From contig OZ037897.1 in assembly GCA_964035575.1 (NCBI GenBank), forward strand, positions 186,001 through 250,000: 64,000 bases of DNA, in the 5' to 3' direction. The notes below the pieces were generated by a model, which did no database searches, was not told the origin of the DNA, and saw only the letters and a list, made by a program, of their open reading frames with translations. Source of the stretch: Rhynchopus sp. YZ270_cl-10. Its lineage: Eukaryota > Euglenozoa > Diplonemea > Diplonemida > Diplonemidae. Position 1 is the stretch's first letter, and each line of letters begins with the position of its first letter. A program made the position numbers and the translations under genes. Shown piece after piece: positions 19,302 through 28,818 of this stretch.

Positions 19302-20369
19302 TTTTGTGGCTTATAGTGAGTGGGAGGAATCGCTATGCTTGGCAGAATGCACGCCGAAGGGTGAAGTGTAAGAACACAGAGGCCTCATTTCATAGAATAG
19401 GGAAGAGGAAGAGGTTGTGTCTGGAGTGGGTAAAAAGTTATAGGGGGGGCGTGAAAGTGATTGGATTAAAAAAAATGATTGATCAGTATTTATATAAGTT
19501 GTAGGTGATTGTGCTACCCTTTGGTTTTGCTACATCTTTTTTTTTGTAGGGTTTTGATAGAAAATGGCATGTTGTAAAACTGGCATTAACTGTTATATGA
19601 AGAAACCAAGTTACTGAAAAGAGAATCAGAGGGGGAACGGTTTGGGGGAAATACAGTCAAACAACAAACACCGGTGGGGTAAAAACTAAGGTGGATTTCG
19701 GAATTTCAAAATTCTAAGGAGGGTTTTTACCCCTCCGATGTTTGTTGTCTTACTGTAATCCAACAATTCACAATTGTACCTTTGTACATTGACTGAGGCA
19801 CCGTGGGGGGGGTGGGGACTCCAACAAGAACAAGGGAAAAGAACAGACGTCGCAAAAACACAGAAATGATTTACTTAGCCCATTGACGTACCCCAACAAA
19901 ATCCTCAGTACAAAAGGTAGTTGATAAAAAAAAGCGCATCTCAGGAGGTAAAGTGTTGTTGTTTTAAAAAAAAATGGTTGGAATAGTGTAGTTGCCACCT
20001 GTTGCAAGCTCCACTGCTGTTTTTTTTTGTACTTATTTCGTACAAAAAAAGGGGGCGACAAACTTTGCATTTAGGTTCTTAAGAGGACAAAAGGACAAAA
20101 CAGAATAGTCCCACATCCAGCTAATAAGAGGAAATACAGACTGCAGTATGGAAGCAACCGTGAGCACACCACGAGAGTCAATGTAATTTACAAAAAAAAA
20201 TAGTAACTCTGATAAAAGGAGAAACAAGGTATTTTCGTTGATCGCACAATTACCCTGTTGGAGGGGATGATTGGCGACCGTATCTGAACTATTTCTCCTT
20301 TAAGCTACGCTTTGTAGGTATAAAAAAAAAAAAGGTAATTATCTGACCGAATGGCCCCCCTCCTTGCTG
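19302..20369. other. Intergenic with MITE and dispersed repeats
   Basis: Holds the small MITE 19654-19755, an R4 repeat at about 19976-20025 (GGAATAGTGTAGTTGCCACC), and an R1 copy at 20203-20336 with an A-run end. No gene seen. Confidence 0.7.
19654..19755. mobile_element. Tc1/mariner-like MITE (102 bp)
   Basis: Ends CAGTCAAACAACAAACA and TGTTTGTTGTCTTACTG, flanked by TA (19652-19653 and 19756-19757). The interior is one copy of the palindromic unit (CCGGTGGGGTAAAAAC, CTAAGGTGGATTTCGG and complements) that is repeated inside the 14451-14824 element. This is probably the basic form of the family. Confidence 0.85.
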
Positions 20370-23300
20370 TTACGAAAGCGCGGACTTGGTTCTCGTGAAC
20401 ATATTCCGTGCCTTGTTTGCAACCATGTCCGCACGGAGGTACTTTGCAACCTCGGCCACGATGGGGTCGACCTCGCCCATCTCATCAAGCACCTCGAAGT
20501 CTCTGTCCGCAAACGCATCCACGTAGTCCTGCGACCAGCACGCACCCTCGGGTGTGGCGTCCTCGAGCGTATCCTCCACCACTTCCACCTCCTTGGGGTC
20601 ATCTGTGAAGAGGACTCTGCTCTTATCCGAGAGCCACTCACGCACCAGGTTGCCTTGAATCTCATACCCGAGGGTCTTCATGCCGTTCATATAAAACTCA
20701 TCGACCGGGCGGAGAAAGCGTTTTGCGAGGAGTTTGGAGATTGTGGGGCGCTCTTCTGAGGCGAAGATTGCGGTGCAGCCGAGAACTTCACAGCGTGCAC
20801 AGCAGCGTATCGCTGCACGCATGCAGCCGCCGACCGCCGTATGAAACCGTTTGTGGCTGTCCCCGATATACCCACTCATAACCCGCCCTGTCGCAACGCC
20901 ACACCGCATAGCCTCGTCCGTATTATTCCGACGAAGCTGTGAAACCAACCTCAGCCCCGCCTCCACATGGTTCGGCGCAGGGTTCGATATATTCCACCCC
21001 ACAATCGCCCCCGCCCCGCACACCGATATCACCCTCCCAAGAGAAAGATCGACAATTGAAAACACACGGCACAACGCACGGTTGAGGAAAAGACAGATGC
21101 TTTCACTGTTTTTATTGTCCATAAACACGCATTCGACTAACGCCAACGTTGCTGATGCTGCGGTGTCTAAACGCAGCGAAATGGACTGAGATGACTGAGG
21201 GACCAACGCCATTGGTACTCCACAGGACGATGTCGTCGAAAGCGCTCTGGTACGTCTCACAAGAGGCTTCGTGCTCACGATCGAAGAACTCCCTATAGAA
21301 GATCTGTGTGAAGACCGCGCAGAATTCTCCATCAGCTCCAACTCCGCAGTGAGCGTGAGAAGCGACCCCCCTTCGAGCTCCAGCCCCTTCAGCCCCAACT
21401 CAGCTTCGATCCGCTCCTCACGCAGCGGGATGTTCAACGGCACCAACAGCACCACAAACACATTCTCCTGTATCCCCTTCACCTTCTTCCTCCCTAGATG
21501 GATTACCCGCACATCATTAACCCTCAACGCCTGCAATGCATCTTCCAGCACCGCAACCGCACCTTTCGTGCATATCCCCTCTAATCGAGCTGCCATATTT
21601 ACGGTAGGACCGAAATAATCGCTTCGTTGCGTTACTGTGTTGGTTTGTACGGAAACGGAACCAACAGTCGCGCCGATTCGTACCATAATGCCGTCAGATT
21701 GACCAAGGTTTAGTGTGTCATCCCAATCGCAGGCTGCTAGCGATTCTTGTACCATAACGGCAAAGCAGACTCCTGATACCAAAGAATCGAATGCAACCAT
21801 GAAGGAGTCTCCGATGGTTTTCACTTCGTAGCCTCCGTGGGAGGAGATGCAGTAGCGGATGACTTCGTTGTGCATGATGAGCCCACGGTGCATGCCTTCG
21901 TACGATGACTCCCACATCATGGTCGAACCTACGATGTCTGTGAACACTATGGCGGCCTCGCCTGAGTTCAACCCTGGCGGTGGTGTTGTCGATTCCTTGC
22001 GTTGCGTCGCGAGGGGGTTGCTAATGGGTGTGGGAAGAAACTGTTTGTATCCTCCCATGTTGACGGCCAGGTGGTCGACCGCTTTGCGCACCCCGACTGC
22101 TTCGTCGATGTCGACACCAAGAAGCGAGCTGTCAGCAATGTAGTGCTCATCTGCAGAGTCCAGGTCGAAGAGTGCTAACGCATGGATCTCTAAAGCAAGC
22201 ATGTGCATAAGGTATGTCACCTTGCGGATCACGATGTAAACGAAGACCATCTGCGCACCCATCAGTATGCATACGAAAACACCCGGTACAACCACGTAGA
22301 CAGCTCCCCCCGTATCGACGTCGTCCAGGTCTGATAGGGCGCGGTCCCGTAAGGATCTGGTTAGTGCTGTAGAGGTGTCAGCTTCGCGTTGAGCATACGT
22401 CTGGTCAACAGCAATGCAGAGCTTCCAAGGGTGGGGGTGGTCCGCATGGATGGTGGCAGTGCTGTGGTGGGTGGGGTGGAGACCTGAAAGAAAGAAGAAA
22501 ACATACAGTACAAGGAAGGTGTTGGGGTTGAGGGTGACCGTGAGAGGTCGCGCGGGGGCGTCGAGGCTGCGGGCTCCGAGCTGTGCGATGATAGGGTCGG
22601 TGCTGTCGACGGCGTGGAGGAGACGCTCTGAATCTTCCTGCTGGGGGCCGCCGGGTTGCGCTTGGGTGGTGCTGTTGGGTTGATTAGCATTTTTCAAAAA
22701 ATACAAAAAACGGTAGATTTTCTTGACAATAGATTCATACCTTCCATGCGAGGCAGCAACCAGCACACCGTTCTCTGTCACATATGCCCACACACCTGCC
22801 GGCAGGGCACCGAAGAACGCCCTGCTCACCTCCTCCGCACGCACCCCTACTGTCACCCAACCATTGAGAACACGACAGGACACCCGCAGACCTGCCTCAA
22901 GAACACCTTCCTGCACGGCGACACTTCCTATTGGCAGCACCAAACCACCACCTCCCCCAGACAGACACGGAGCACCACTCCCACACCCCTTCCTCCAGGC
23001 CATCCCCCCTGCACTGTCCAGCTCCGCTGCGTAGTATGAGGATGCGTTGTGCGAAAACCGTGCACGACGTGGGTTGTGCACCTCAAAGAACGCACCGTCC
23101 TTTGCAGTGACAGAAGCATAGGTGAGCGGCGTATTAGAGGATGCAGCGAGGAGAAGGCGGGCGTGGTGGAATGATGCTGGGTTGGCTTGGTGCGATCTGT
23201 TGTAGACAGGGTTCCACGCGAAGAACGCACAGAGGTGGCTGCGGTGGGCGTGCACATCACCCACGAAACGCTCCACAGTACGCAAAACATCAACCAAAAC

Positions 23301-23558
23301 ATGTTTTGTTATATCTTCCGACGCAGCTGATGCTGCCTGCAGAAGTGCCCCCCGATCCTCCAATGTTTCCCGCAGTGTTGCAAGCGGCCCGCGGTGCTGT
23401 GCCTGCCAGACCACCTGCATCACGCAGAGTGCCCCCACTATAATAACAAGAGAACACACTGCAGGCACCGTGACAGCAACCCCCAGACGCATTACATGTT
23501 GTGAGCGATGCACCTCGGGCGGGGGGTCGGGGTCCGAGGGGGGTGCGGGTGAAGACAT
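20370..23558 (-). CDS. Receptor-type class III adenylyl cyclase
   Basis: 1,062 residues from the ATG at 23558 (the codon further upstream is TTG). TM1 is near 25-50. An extracellular region, probably a Cache-like sensor, follows to about 415, with TM2 near 420-445. The cyclase domain spans about 535-715: both metal Asp are present (FTDIVGST, TIGDSFMVAFD), as are the purine-selecting Lys and Asp of adenylyl cyclases (EVKTIGD, SDYFGPTVN) and the transition-state Asn/Arg (VNMAAR). A second cyclase-like domain (about 800-955, GYIGDSHKRFHTAVGG) lacks these residues, so one chain carries an active and a degenerate half. Two stop-free GT-AG candidates inside the sensor (22672-22740, 69 bp; 22462-22506, 45 bp) may be introns; both are multiples of three. 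The product is cAMP; the ligand is unknown. Confidence 0.88.
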   Translation of the reverse strand: MSSPAPPSDPDPPPEVHRSQHVMRLGVAVTVPAVCSLVIIVGALCVMQVVWQAQHRGPLATLRETLEDRGALLQAASAASEDITKHVLVDVLRTVERFVGDVHAHRSHLCAFFAWNPVYNRSHQANPASFHHARLLLAASSNTPLTYASVTAKDGAFFEVHNPRRARFSHNASSYYAAELDSAGGMAWRKGCGSGAPCLSGGGGGLVLPIGSVAVQEGVLEAGLRVSCRVLNGWVTVGVRAEEVSRAFFGALPAGVWAYVTENGVLVAASHGRYESIVKKIYRFLYFLKNANQPNSTTQAQPGGPQQEDSERLLHAVDSTDPIIAQLGARSLDAPARPLTVTLNPNTFLVLYVFFFLSGLHPTHHSTATIHADHPHPWKLCIAVDQTYAQREADTSTALTRSLRDRALSDLDDVDTGGAVYVVVPGVFVCILMGAQMVFVYIVIRKVTYLMHMLALEIHALALFDLDSADEHYIADSSLLGVDIDEAVGVRKAVDHLAVNMGGYKQFLPTPISNPLATQRKESTTPPPGLNSGEAAIVFTDIVGSTMMWESSYEGMHRGLIMHNEVIRYCISSHGGYEVKTIGDSFMVAFDSLVSGVCFAVMVQESLAACDWDDTLNLGQSDGIMVRIGATVGSVSVQTNTVTQRSDYFGPTVNMAARLEGICTKGAVAVLEDALQALRVNDVRVIHLGRKKVKGIQENVFVVLLVPLNIPLREERIEAELGLKGLELEGGSLLTLTAELELMENSARSSHRSSIGSSSIVSTKPLVRRTRALSTTSSCGVPMALVPQSSQSISLRLDTAASATLALVECVFMDNKNSESICLFLNRALCRVFSIVDLSLGRVISVCGAGAIVGWNISNPAPNHVEAGLRLVSQLRRNNTDEAMRCGVATGRVMSGYIGDSHKRFHTAVGGCMRAAIRCCARCEVLGCTAIFASEERPTISKLLAKRFLRPVDEFYMNGMKTLGYEIQGNLVREWLSDKSRVLFTDDPKEVEVVEDTLEDATPEGACWSQDYVDAFADRDFEVLDEMGEVDPIVAEVAKYLRADMVANKARNMFTRTKSALS

Positions 23559-24790
23559 AGCGAGATGAGGGGGAGGGGTCAACCTCGGGGAGCACTTCGC
23601 GGTTGAGAAGGAATGAGGTTGTGCCTCAGCGCTAGGGTGGGCACCTTAAGGATGCCAGGGTGGCTCCGCTCTGTGGATGTTCCCTTTGGTTTCGCAGTCA
23701 TTTTATACCCATTTTTTATTAAAAACACTTTGGAGAGTGGGAAAATGCGTGTGGTCTACTCTGAAGTGAGGCGGGTGGGGTGGGTTGGGGTAGGGTGTTG
23801 GTAATGAGTTTGTTAACACACTAGTGCAGCTTTCCAAGGTGGCAAACCGTACACCACGCTCGGAGCGTTTCAAAAGGTCAGTGCGACTTTCAAATGTTAA
23901 ATTGGTAATCTTTTATTGTGCTGTTCACGTTGTGCTATTTTTCAGGGCGCAACAAGCGGAGGAAAACAATGCGCAATCGCCGTGGGAACGTGCAGACCGT
24001 AACAGACTCAGAAGAGTGACGCTGACGACGAAGAACAGGAATCCAGTGTGTGGATGAGCGGCGGGACCGATCTGATATGCGGAGCTTTCCTCAGAAGTAC
24101 AGGAACGACAACCCTCCCGCATCACGAAGCTGTGGACTGAGGTTTTCTGCGGAACGAGCTGACCCTCACACTTCGGGACGCACCCTTCTCCCGCAGTGCA
24201 GTAGGACGATATGAACCCGAAGATCGCGGCGAGGTGCACACACATCCGCTTTTTTCCTGCCGTCCGAGAATGATTGACGAGGTGGACCGCTTCCTGGGGG
24301 TTAAAGGAAACCACCAAAAACGCTCAAACAGGAGTAGCACTCTTTGCCTACTTCGAGACTCATGGTGAAGTTCCACATTCCTCTGAACAAGATATTCAGG
24401 ATCGGGTTGCGGTGGTGGAAACCTAAAGGGCCACAAGACACCTCTCTAACTACTTCGCGCATCAGCCCGTTAGTGTTCCGTCAAAACTCCGTTCAAGGAG
24501 GTTTAAGCATTTTGTTGCTGAACAGAAACTGTACCAAGGGATGCAAACGTTATACTTGCCAGTCTGACTCTGACCTGCTGACCTGCGCCTCCGCAAACAG
24601 AGATGCCGATGATCGGATGACGTGGAAAAGGGGAAAAGGGGGGTCGTGAGGTAACAAAAAAGAATTTTGCCCTTTTTTTCTTCTTCTTCTTCTTTTTTTC
24701 CCGTATGAAGGGTTGTGGTTATACAAAGAGGGGGTTGATTTGTGGCTTGTTATTTTTTGAAAAAAAATGAACATAAAAAAAAACTTGAAA
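23559..24790. other. Intergenic with decayed coding remnant
   Basis: A short intergenic part (23559-23820), then the plus-strand remnant listed separately, then T-rich sequence to the next element. Confidence 0.5.
23850..24590 (+). pseudogene. Degenerate coding remnant, unidentified
   Basis: Several plus-strand stretches are protein-like (for example DEVDRFLGVKGNHQKRS and RFKHFVAEQKLYQGMQTLYL) and together cover about 700 bp. It is clearly broken in several places. The family is not recognised. It could be a captured host gene or part of an old element. It is the main coding signal on the plus strand in the window. Confidence 0.4.
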
Positions 24791-25148
24791 GGGAAGGCTC
24801 GTTTTTCCATTTAATGTTACAAAGTAACAATAAAGGGGGGGGAGGGGGTCCGACCGAAATCCGGGGAAAAAACTTTTTTTTTTGTAACAATGGCGGGAAA
24901 AAGTGGCTTTTTCCAACAACAAGAACTTGTCCATTTCGGCAGATTGACCCCACCACAGCGTGGACGGATTCCGGAAATGCAAATGCGGGTGTTTTCGGAT
25001 GTGCACGTCCACTGCGCCTTGTTGTTACAATAAATGAAAATCGGAAAAACGGTTTTTCCGTGTAACATAGGGGGTAGGGAGGGGGGGGTCACCGGGAAAA
25101 ATGGTTTATTGTTACTTTGTAACATTAAAAGGAAAAACGAGCCTTCCC
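24791..25148. mobile_element. MITE with 44-bp TIR (358 bp)
   Basis: TIRs start GGGAAGGCTCGTTTTTCC and agree over about 44 bp with one mismatch. Flanks are CTTGAAA on the left and AAAGATGAATG on the right. The intact dispersed repeat 100 bp further on (about 25243) reads CTTGAAAAGATGAATG, giving the pre-insertion site and a 2-3-bp A-rich duplication. The interior carries the shared core (24921-24960, reverse orientation). No coding capacity. Confidence 0.85.
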
Positions 25149-25421
25149 AAAGATGAATGTGCCTCTCGTGCACACACACACATCTTTACGATTGTTATCG
25201 CGCTTGGACACGCTGGGTTTGAAGAGAGACAAAAAAAACAACAACTTGAAAAGATGAATGTGCCTCGTCCGGGTACAATATCTGTTATAGTAAAAAACGG
25301 GGCATTTTTTTTCTCAAAAAAAATAAAAATAAAAAAAAAAAACGTAGAATCACAGAAGCTTTTTGGGAACGAACCCTTTTTTTCACAACTATAATTAACT
25401 AACAAATTAACTAACGACATA
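25149..25421. repeat. Dispersed repeat R5, two copies
   Basis: The R5 repeat (GATGAATGTGCCTCTCGTGC) occurs at 25151 as the right flank of the MITE and again at about 25243-25268. A-runs separate them. No gene. Confidence 0.7.
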
Positions 25422-25870
25422 CATAGATGGTAGTCGGCCCGAGTCGGGCCGAGTTTTTGGAAAATCTGGGAGTCGGGCCGACTCGGGCCGACTTTTTTTT
25501 ATTTTTTTTTTTTTTTCAAAAGTCGGGCCGACTCGGGCCGAGTCGAAAAAAAAATTTTTTTAAAAAAAAAAGTCGGCCCGAGTCGAAAAAAAAACTCGGC
25601 CCGAGTCGGCCCGAGTCAGCCCGAGTCGGGCCGAGTCGGCCCGACTCGGGTCCCGTCGGCCCCCCCACAGTAAAATCTTTTCCAAAAAAAACAAAACCAA
25701 AAAAAAAAAACCAAAAAAAATTCGACTCGGCCCGACTCGGGCCGACTTTTTTTTGAGTCGGGCCGAGTTTTTTCGACTCGGCCCGACTCGGGCCGACCCT
25801 GAAAAAAAAAATTTTGAAAAAAAAAATAACGAAAAGTGGTCGGCCCGAGTCGGCCCGACTACCATCTATG
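25422..25870. mobile_element. Hairpin-array MITE, family CATAG-1 (449 bp)
   Basis: TIR CATAGATGGTAGTCGG with perfect 6-bp target duplication GACATA (25416-25421 and 25871-25876). The whole interior is made of one palindromic word, AGTCGGCCCGAGTCGGGC and its variants, alternating with A and T runs. No coding capacity. Its plan is the same as the element at 50917-51400, which uses a different word. Confidence 0.9.
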
Positions 25871-25876
25871 GACATA

Positions 25877-27109
25877 ACGAAGAAACGTTTTACGTTGCTG
25901 TTTTTTTATATTTGAATCGACAAATCATACGAGACGGCTTGATTGTTGACCCGATTTTTTTTTTTTTTTGGCAAAGTCGCCCCAAAGGGCTAAACAAATT
26001 TCAAAAGGTATAAGCATATCCCGCAAAATGAAATGTCTTGCCAAGAAAAAAATGTTGATTTCTTGTAAACTGTTGTGCATAGTGTATGGCCCTTCTCTTC
26101 AGTGCCACATCTCTTCCCCCGAAGACGTACACGGAGAGCCTGTGGAGGGAAAGACCTAATTTATTTGATGAAATGTTGGGGGTAGTGTAGTTGCCTCGGT
26201 TGTGTTGCCACAATTTTTTTTGTGCAATCTCCACTTTCCCAACCCATTTGGAAAACCTTTTCTTACCATTTCCTTCTAGAGGACGGAGCAGTGTACGGGT
26301 CCTGGAAGCTTTCAAGAAAAATGGAGTCGGTTGGGGCCAAAGAGGCAGTTACCTTCCCTAAACGTGCACACAAAAACTGGCAAAAAAGGGACGCTCGGCA
26401 CTCACTCTTTTTGTTTTGTACTGAACACTTACAAAAAAAGCCCACATGACGCTGGAAAACAAGCTACTTTGCTATGAACAACCGAGATGATACTTTGCAA
26501 CACAAGGTGCATCCAGCAGACGGTGCTAACTTAGTGATAAAAAGGGGGTGGCGGCAACTGAACTGGGTGGGGGTGTGCTGTGTGTGCGAGGGGAGTGGAA
26601 AATCGGCAATTACCATACGTGGAGGCATTTGTCATAGGTCTCAAGAAGGTTATGCAGAAAAAAAAAGAGAAAAAATTGAAACTGATAGTGCAAACGCCTC
26701 TGGGACGCAGGCACTTACACTCCGCGGGTTATCGAACCCCGGGATGTTGCATTTGGGAGCTGCCTACAGGGAAACTGTAAGCAGACACAATTGGTGAAGG
26801 CAAGCAAAATGATCCCAAGCCTCTGTAATCACCGTTTTTAAAAAAAGTTAGCTGCTTGGTGAACAGTGAAGACTTTTTTGAATCGCTTGTGATTTGCCCA
26901 CACTTTTGACTAGTAATGTACTGCAGTGCACAAAATATAAAAATAACACTCGAAGCAATTCCGTTTTGGTTTGTTCCCGTTGTCAAGAAAACATTTCCTT
27001 TTTTCCCCCCCCGAAAAATTGTTGGAATAGTGTAGCTGCCACCTGTGCAAGCTCCACTGCCCGTGTTTTTTTTTTTTTTGAAAACTTGGTTGTATTAGTG
27101 CAACCACCC
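25877..27109. other. Intergenic with several dispersed repeats
   Basis: R4 copies at about 26180-26235 and 27025-27062 (GGAATAGTGTAGCTGCCACC). An R6 copy at about 26676-26760 (GATAGTGCAAACGCCTCTGG). An R3 copy at 27075-27109, interrupted by the next element. No gene seen. Confidence 0.6.
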
Positions 27110-27266
27110 TAGACATACTTGTCCCCCCAATATGGGGAGGCCCTATTCCCCCATATTTTGGTACCCTACACTTTTGTGGCAAATATGGGGCAAATATGGG
27201 GGGAATACAGCAGGAATACTGCACAAATATGGGGGAATATGGGGGTGTTTTCCTATTGTTTTCCTT

Positions 27267-27475
27267 GTGTACTAGTACTAGTGTACTAGTGTACTAGTGT
27301 ACTAGTGTACTAGTGTACTAGTGTACTAGTGTACTAGTGTACTAGTGTACTAGTGTACTAGTGTACTAGTGTACTAGTGTACTAGTGTACTAGTGTACTA
27401 GTGTACTAGTGTACTAGTGTACTAGTGTACTAGTGTACTAGTGTACTAGTGTACTAGTGTACTAGTGTACTAGTA
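27267..27475. repeat. 8-bp minisatellite (GTACTAGT)n
   Basis: About 26 copies of GTACTAGT, itself built of overlapping palindromes (GTAC, ACTAGT). It lies inside the TA-flanked element. Confidence 0.95.
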
Positions 27476-27479
27476 AGTG

Positions 27480-27785
27480 GGCTATAGGTCAAACGCAGGG
27501 GCAATGCTAACCCGTCTGTGTCGAGGGCCTTATCGATGGCACCGGAAGGCCCGATGTCGTGAAGCTTTGTGTTGATACCATCTGGGCGGTTAGGCCTGTT
27601 GATGCCTGACACCGGTGGCAAAACAGGGGAGTCTGTGAGGAACTCATAATGTTACCCTTCTTTCTGCCCATACCAAAACGTCAGCAGGTTTGCCCTTCTT
27701 ATAGGGACTTACAACCATGTAATCCTCATGCGTCAGAGAAACGTCGAAAATGTTGTGTTGGAGGGGTGGGTAGGTAAGTAACGTA
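27480..27785 (-). pseudogene. Captured gene fragment inside element
   Basis: Minus-strand stretches look protein-like: YMVVSPYKKGKPADVLVWAE and, in another frame, INRPNRPDGINTKLHDIG with GPSGAIDKALDTDGLALP. Codon endings are GC-rich, unlike the surrounding repeats. Probably a piece of a host gene carried by the element. The gene is not recognised. Confidence 0.4.
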
Positions 27786-27792
27786 CAGAAGC

Positions 27793-27900
27793 AGTACACC
27801 AGTACACCAGTACACCAGTACACCAGTACACCAGTACACCAGTACACCAGTACACCAGTACACCAGTACACCAGTACACCAGTACACCAGTACACCAGTA
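27793..27900. repeat. 8-bp minisatellite (AGTACACC)n
   Basis: About 13.5 copies of AGTACACC. It is the second array in the same element, different from the first but of the same period. Confidence 0.95.
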
Positions 27901-28025
27901 CATCTATTCCCCCATAAAAAATATGGGGGAAATATGGGGAAAATATGGGGGAATATGGGGGGGAAAACCCCCCATATTTCCCCCATATTTTACCCCTCCC
28001 CATAATGGGGGGACAAGTATGCCTA

Positions 28026-28818
28026 GAGTGTGCTCCACTATTTTTTTTGCAATTTTACACCAAAACCCCCCTCAAACGTTGTGCTGATTCAAAAAAAAAA
28101 ATCAAACTACTGGCTGAAAAAACACACACATAAAAACTAAAGGGGACAATGAGAGTGTTACACCAGCGACCTACCAATTACCCTACCAATTTACATACAA
28201 CTAAAAGGGCAAATCAGTCAAAACAAAACAAAAAAAAAAACACAAACTTGAAGAGATGCATACATTATGACGCACATTGTTTTACCTCGCCCAATGAATC
28301 ACCCAATCACCCCTTTTGCTCTATCCTTTATACATACAGTTCGTTTCTTTTACTTTTTCTCTGACCACTTTTCCCCCCCTTTTTTTCTTGGTAAAAAAAA
28401 TAGTGTAGGCAACCAAGAATGTAGCTCAGTGGTCTGTTCCTTTTTACTATCTCCCCCAACTGGTGTATGTTGGGGAATTTCTCTGATCATAACTACTTTC
28501 CTCAATCCTTCATCGTGCCTCTATGTCACGGGGATGTTTTGAGTGCGAGTTGGAGTGTGAAAAAAAAAACACAAAAAAATAAAATAAAAACCCCTTTCAT
28601 CTTTTGTTTAGTTGGTACGCAACCCACTTCATACGCAAAACGTCAATTTGACAATGGGAAACAACCCTTAACCTGAAGTACAGAAATGGGGTGAGTGCAC
28701 AATAATAGGGGAAGGGGAATAAGCGACAAGTCTCAGATGTTTTAATCATTTCCCACCACAAAGTAATTGTCCTCATATAAAAAAAAAAAAAACGCTGCAG
28801 TGCATCCCCGTACACAGT
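28026..28818. other. Intergenic
   Basis: No supported gene. An R8 repeat at about 28727-28775 (GTCTCAGATGTTTTAATC ... CCCACCACAAAG) is shared with about 50518. Confidence 0.55.

Larger units (their letters stand above)
27112..28023. mobile_element. TA-flanked inverted-repeat element (912 bp)
   Basis: TIRs GACATACTTGTCCCCCCA and GGCATACTTGTCCCCCCA, followed on both sides by ATATGGGG motifs. TA flanks lie at 27110-27111 and 28024-28025. The element splits a dispersed R3 repeat: ACCACCC on the left and GAGTGTGCTCCACTAT on the right, compared with ACCCAGAGGATGAGC at about 47472. Two 8-bp minisatellites and a protein-like insert lie inside. No transposase seen. Confidence 0.8.

Noticed and set aside
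26690-26760. tRNA-like T-arm (GGGTTATCGAACCCC) in an R6 repeat
   Set aside because: There is no acceptor stem, D-arm or anticodon arm. At best it is a tRNA-derived repeat.
11600-27900. CRISPR-like arrays (11600-11770, 27267-27475, 27793-27900)
   Set aside because: Units are contiguous 8- or 9-bp repeats without spacers, and the genome is eukaryotic.
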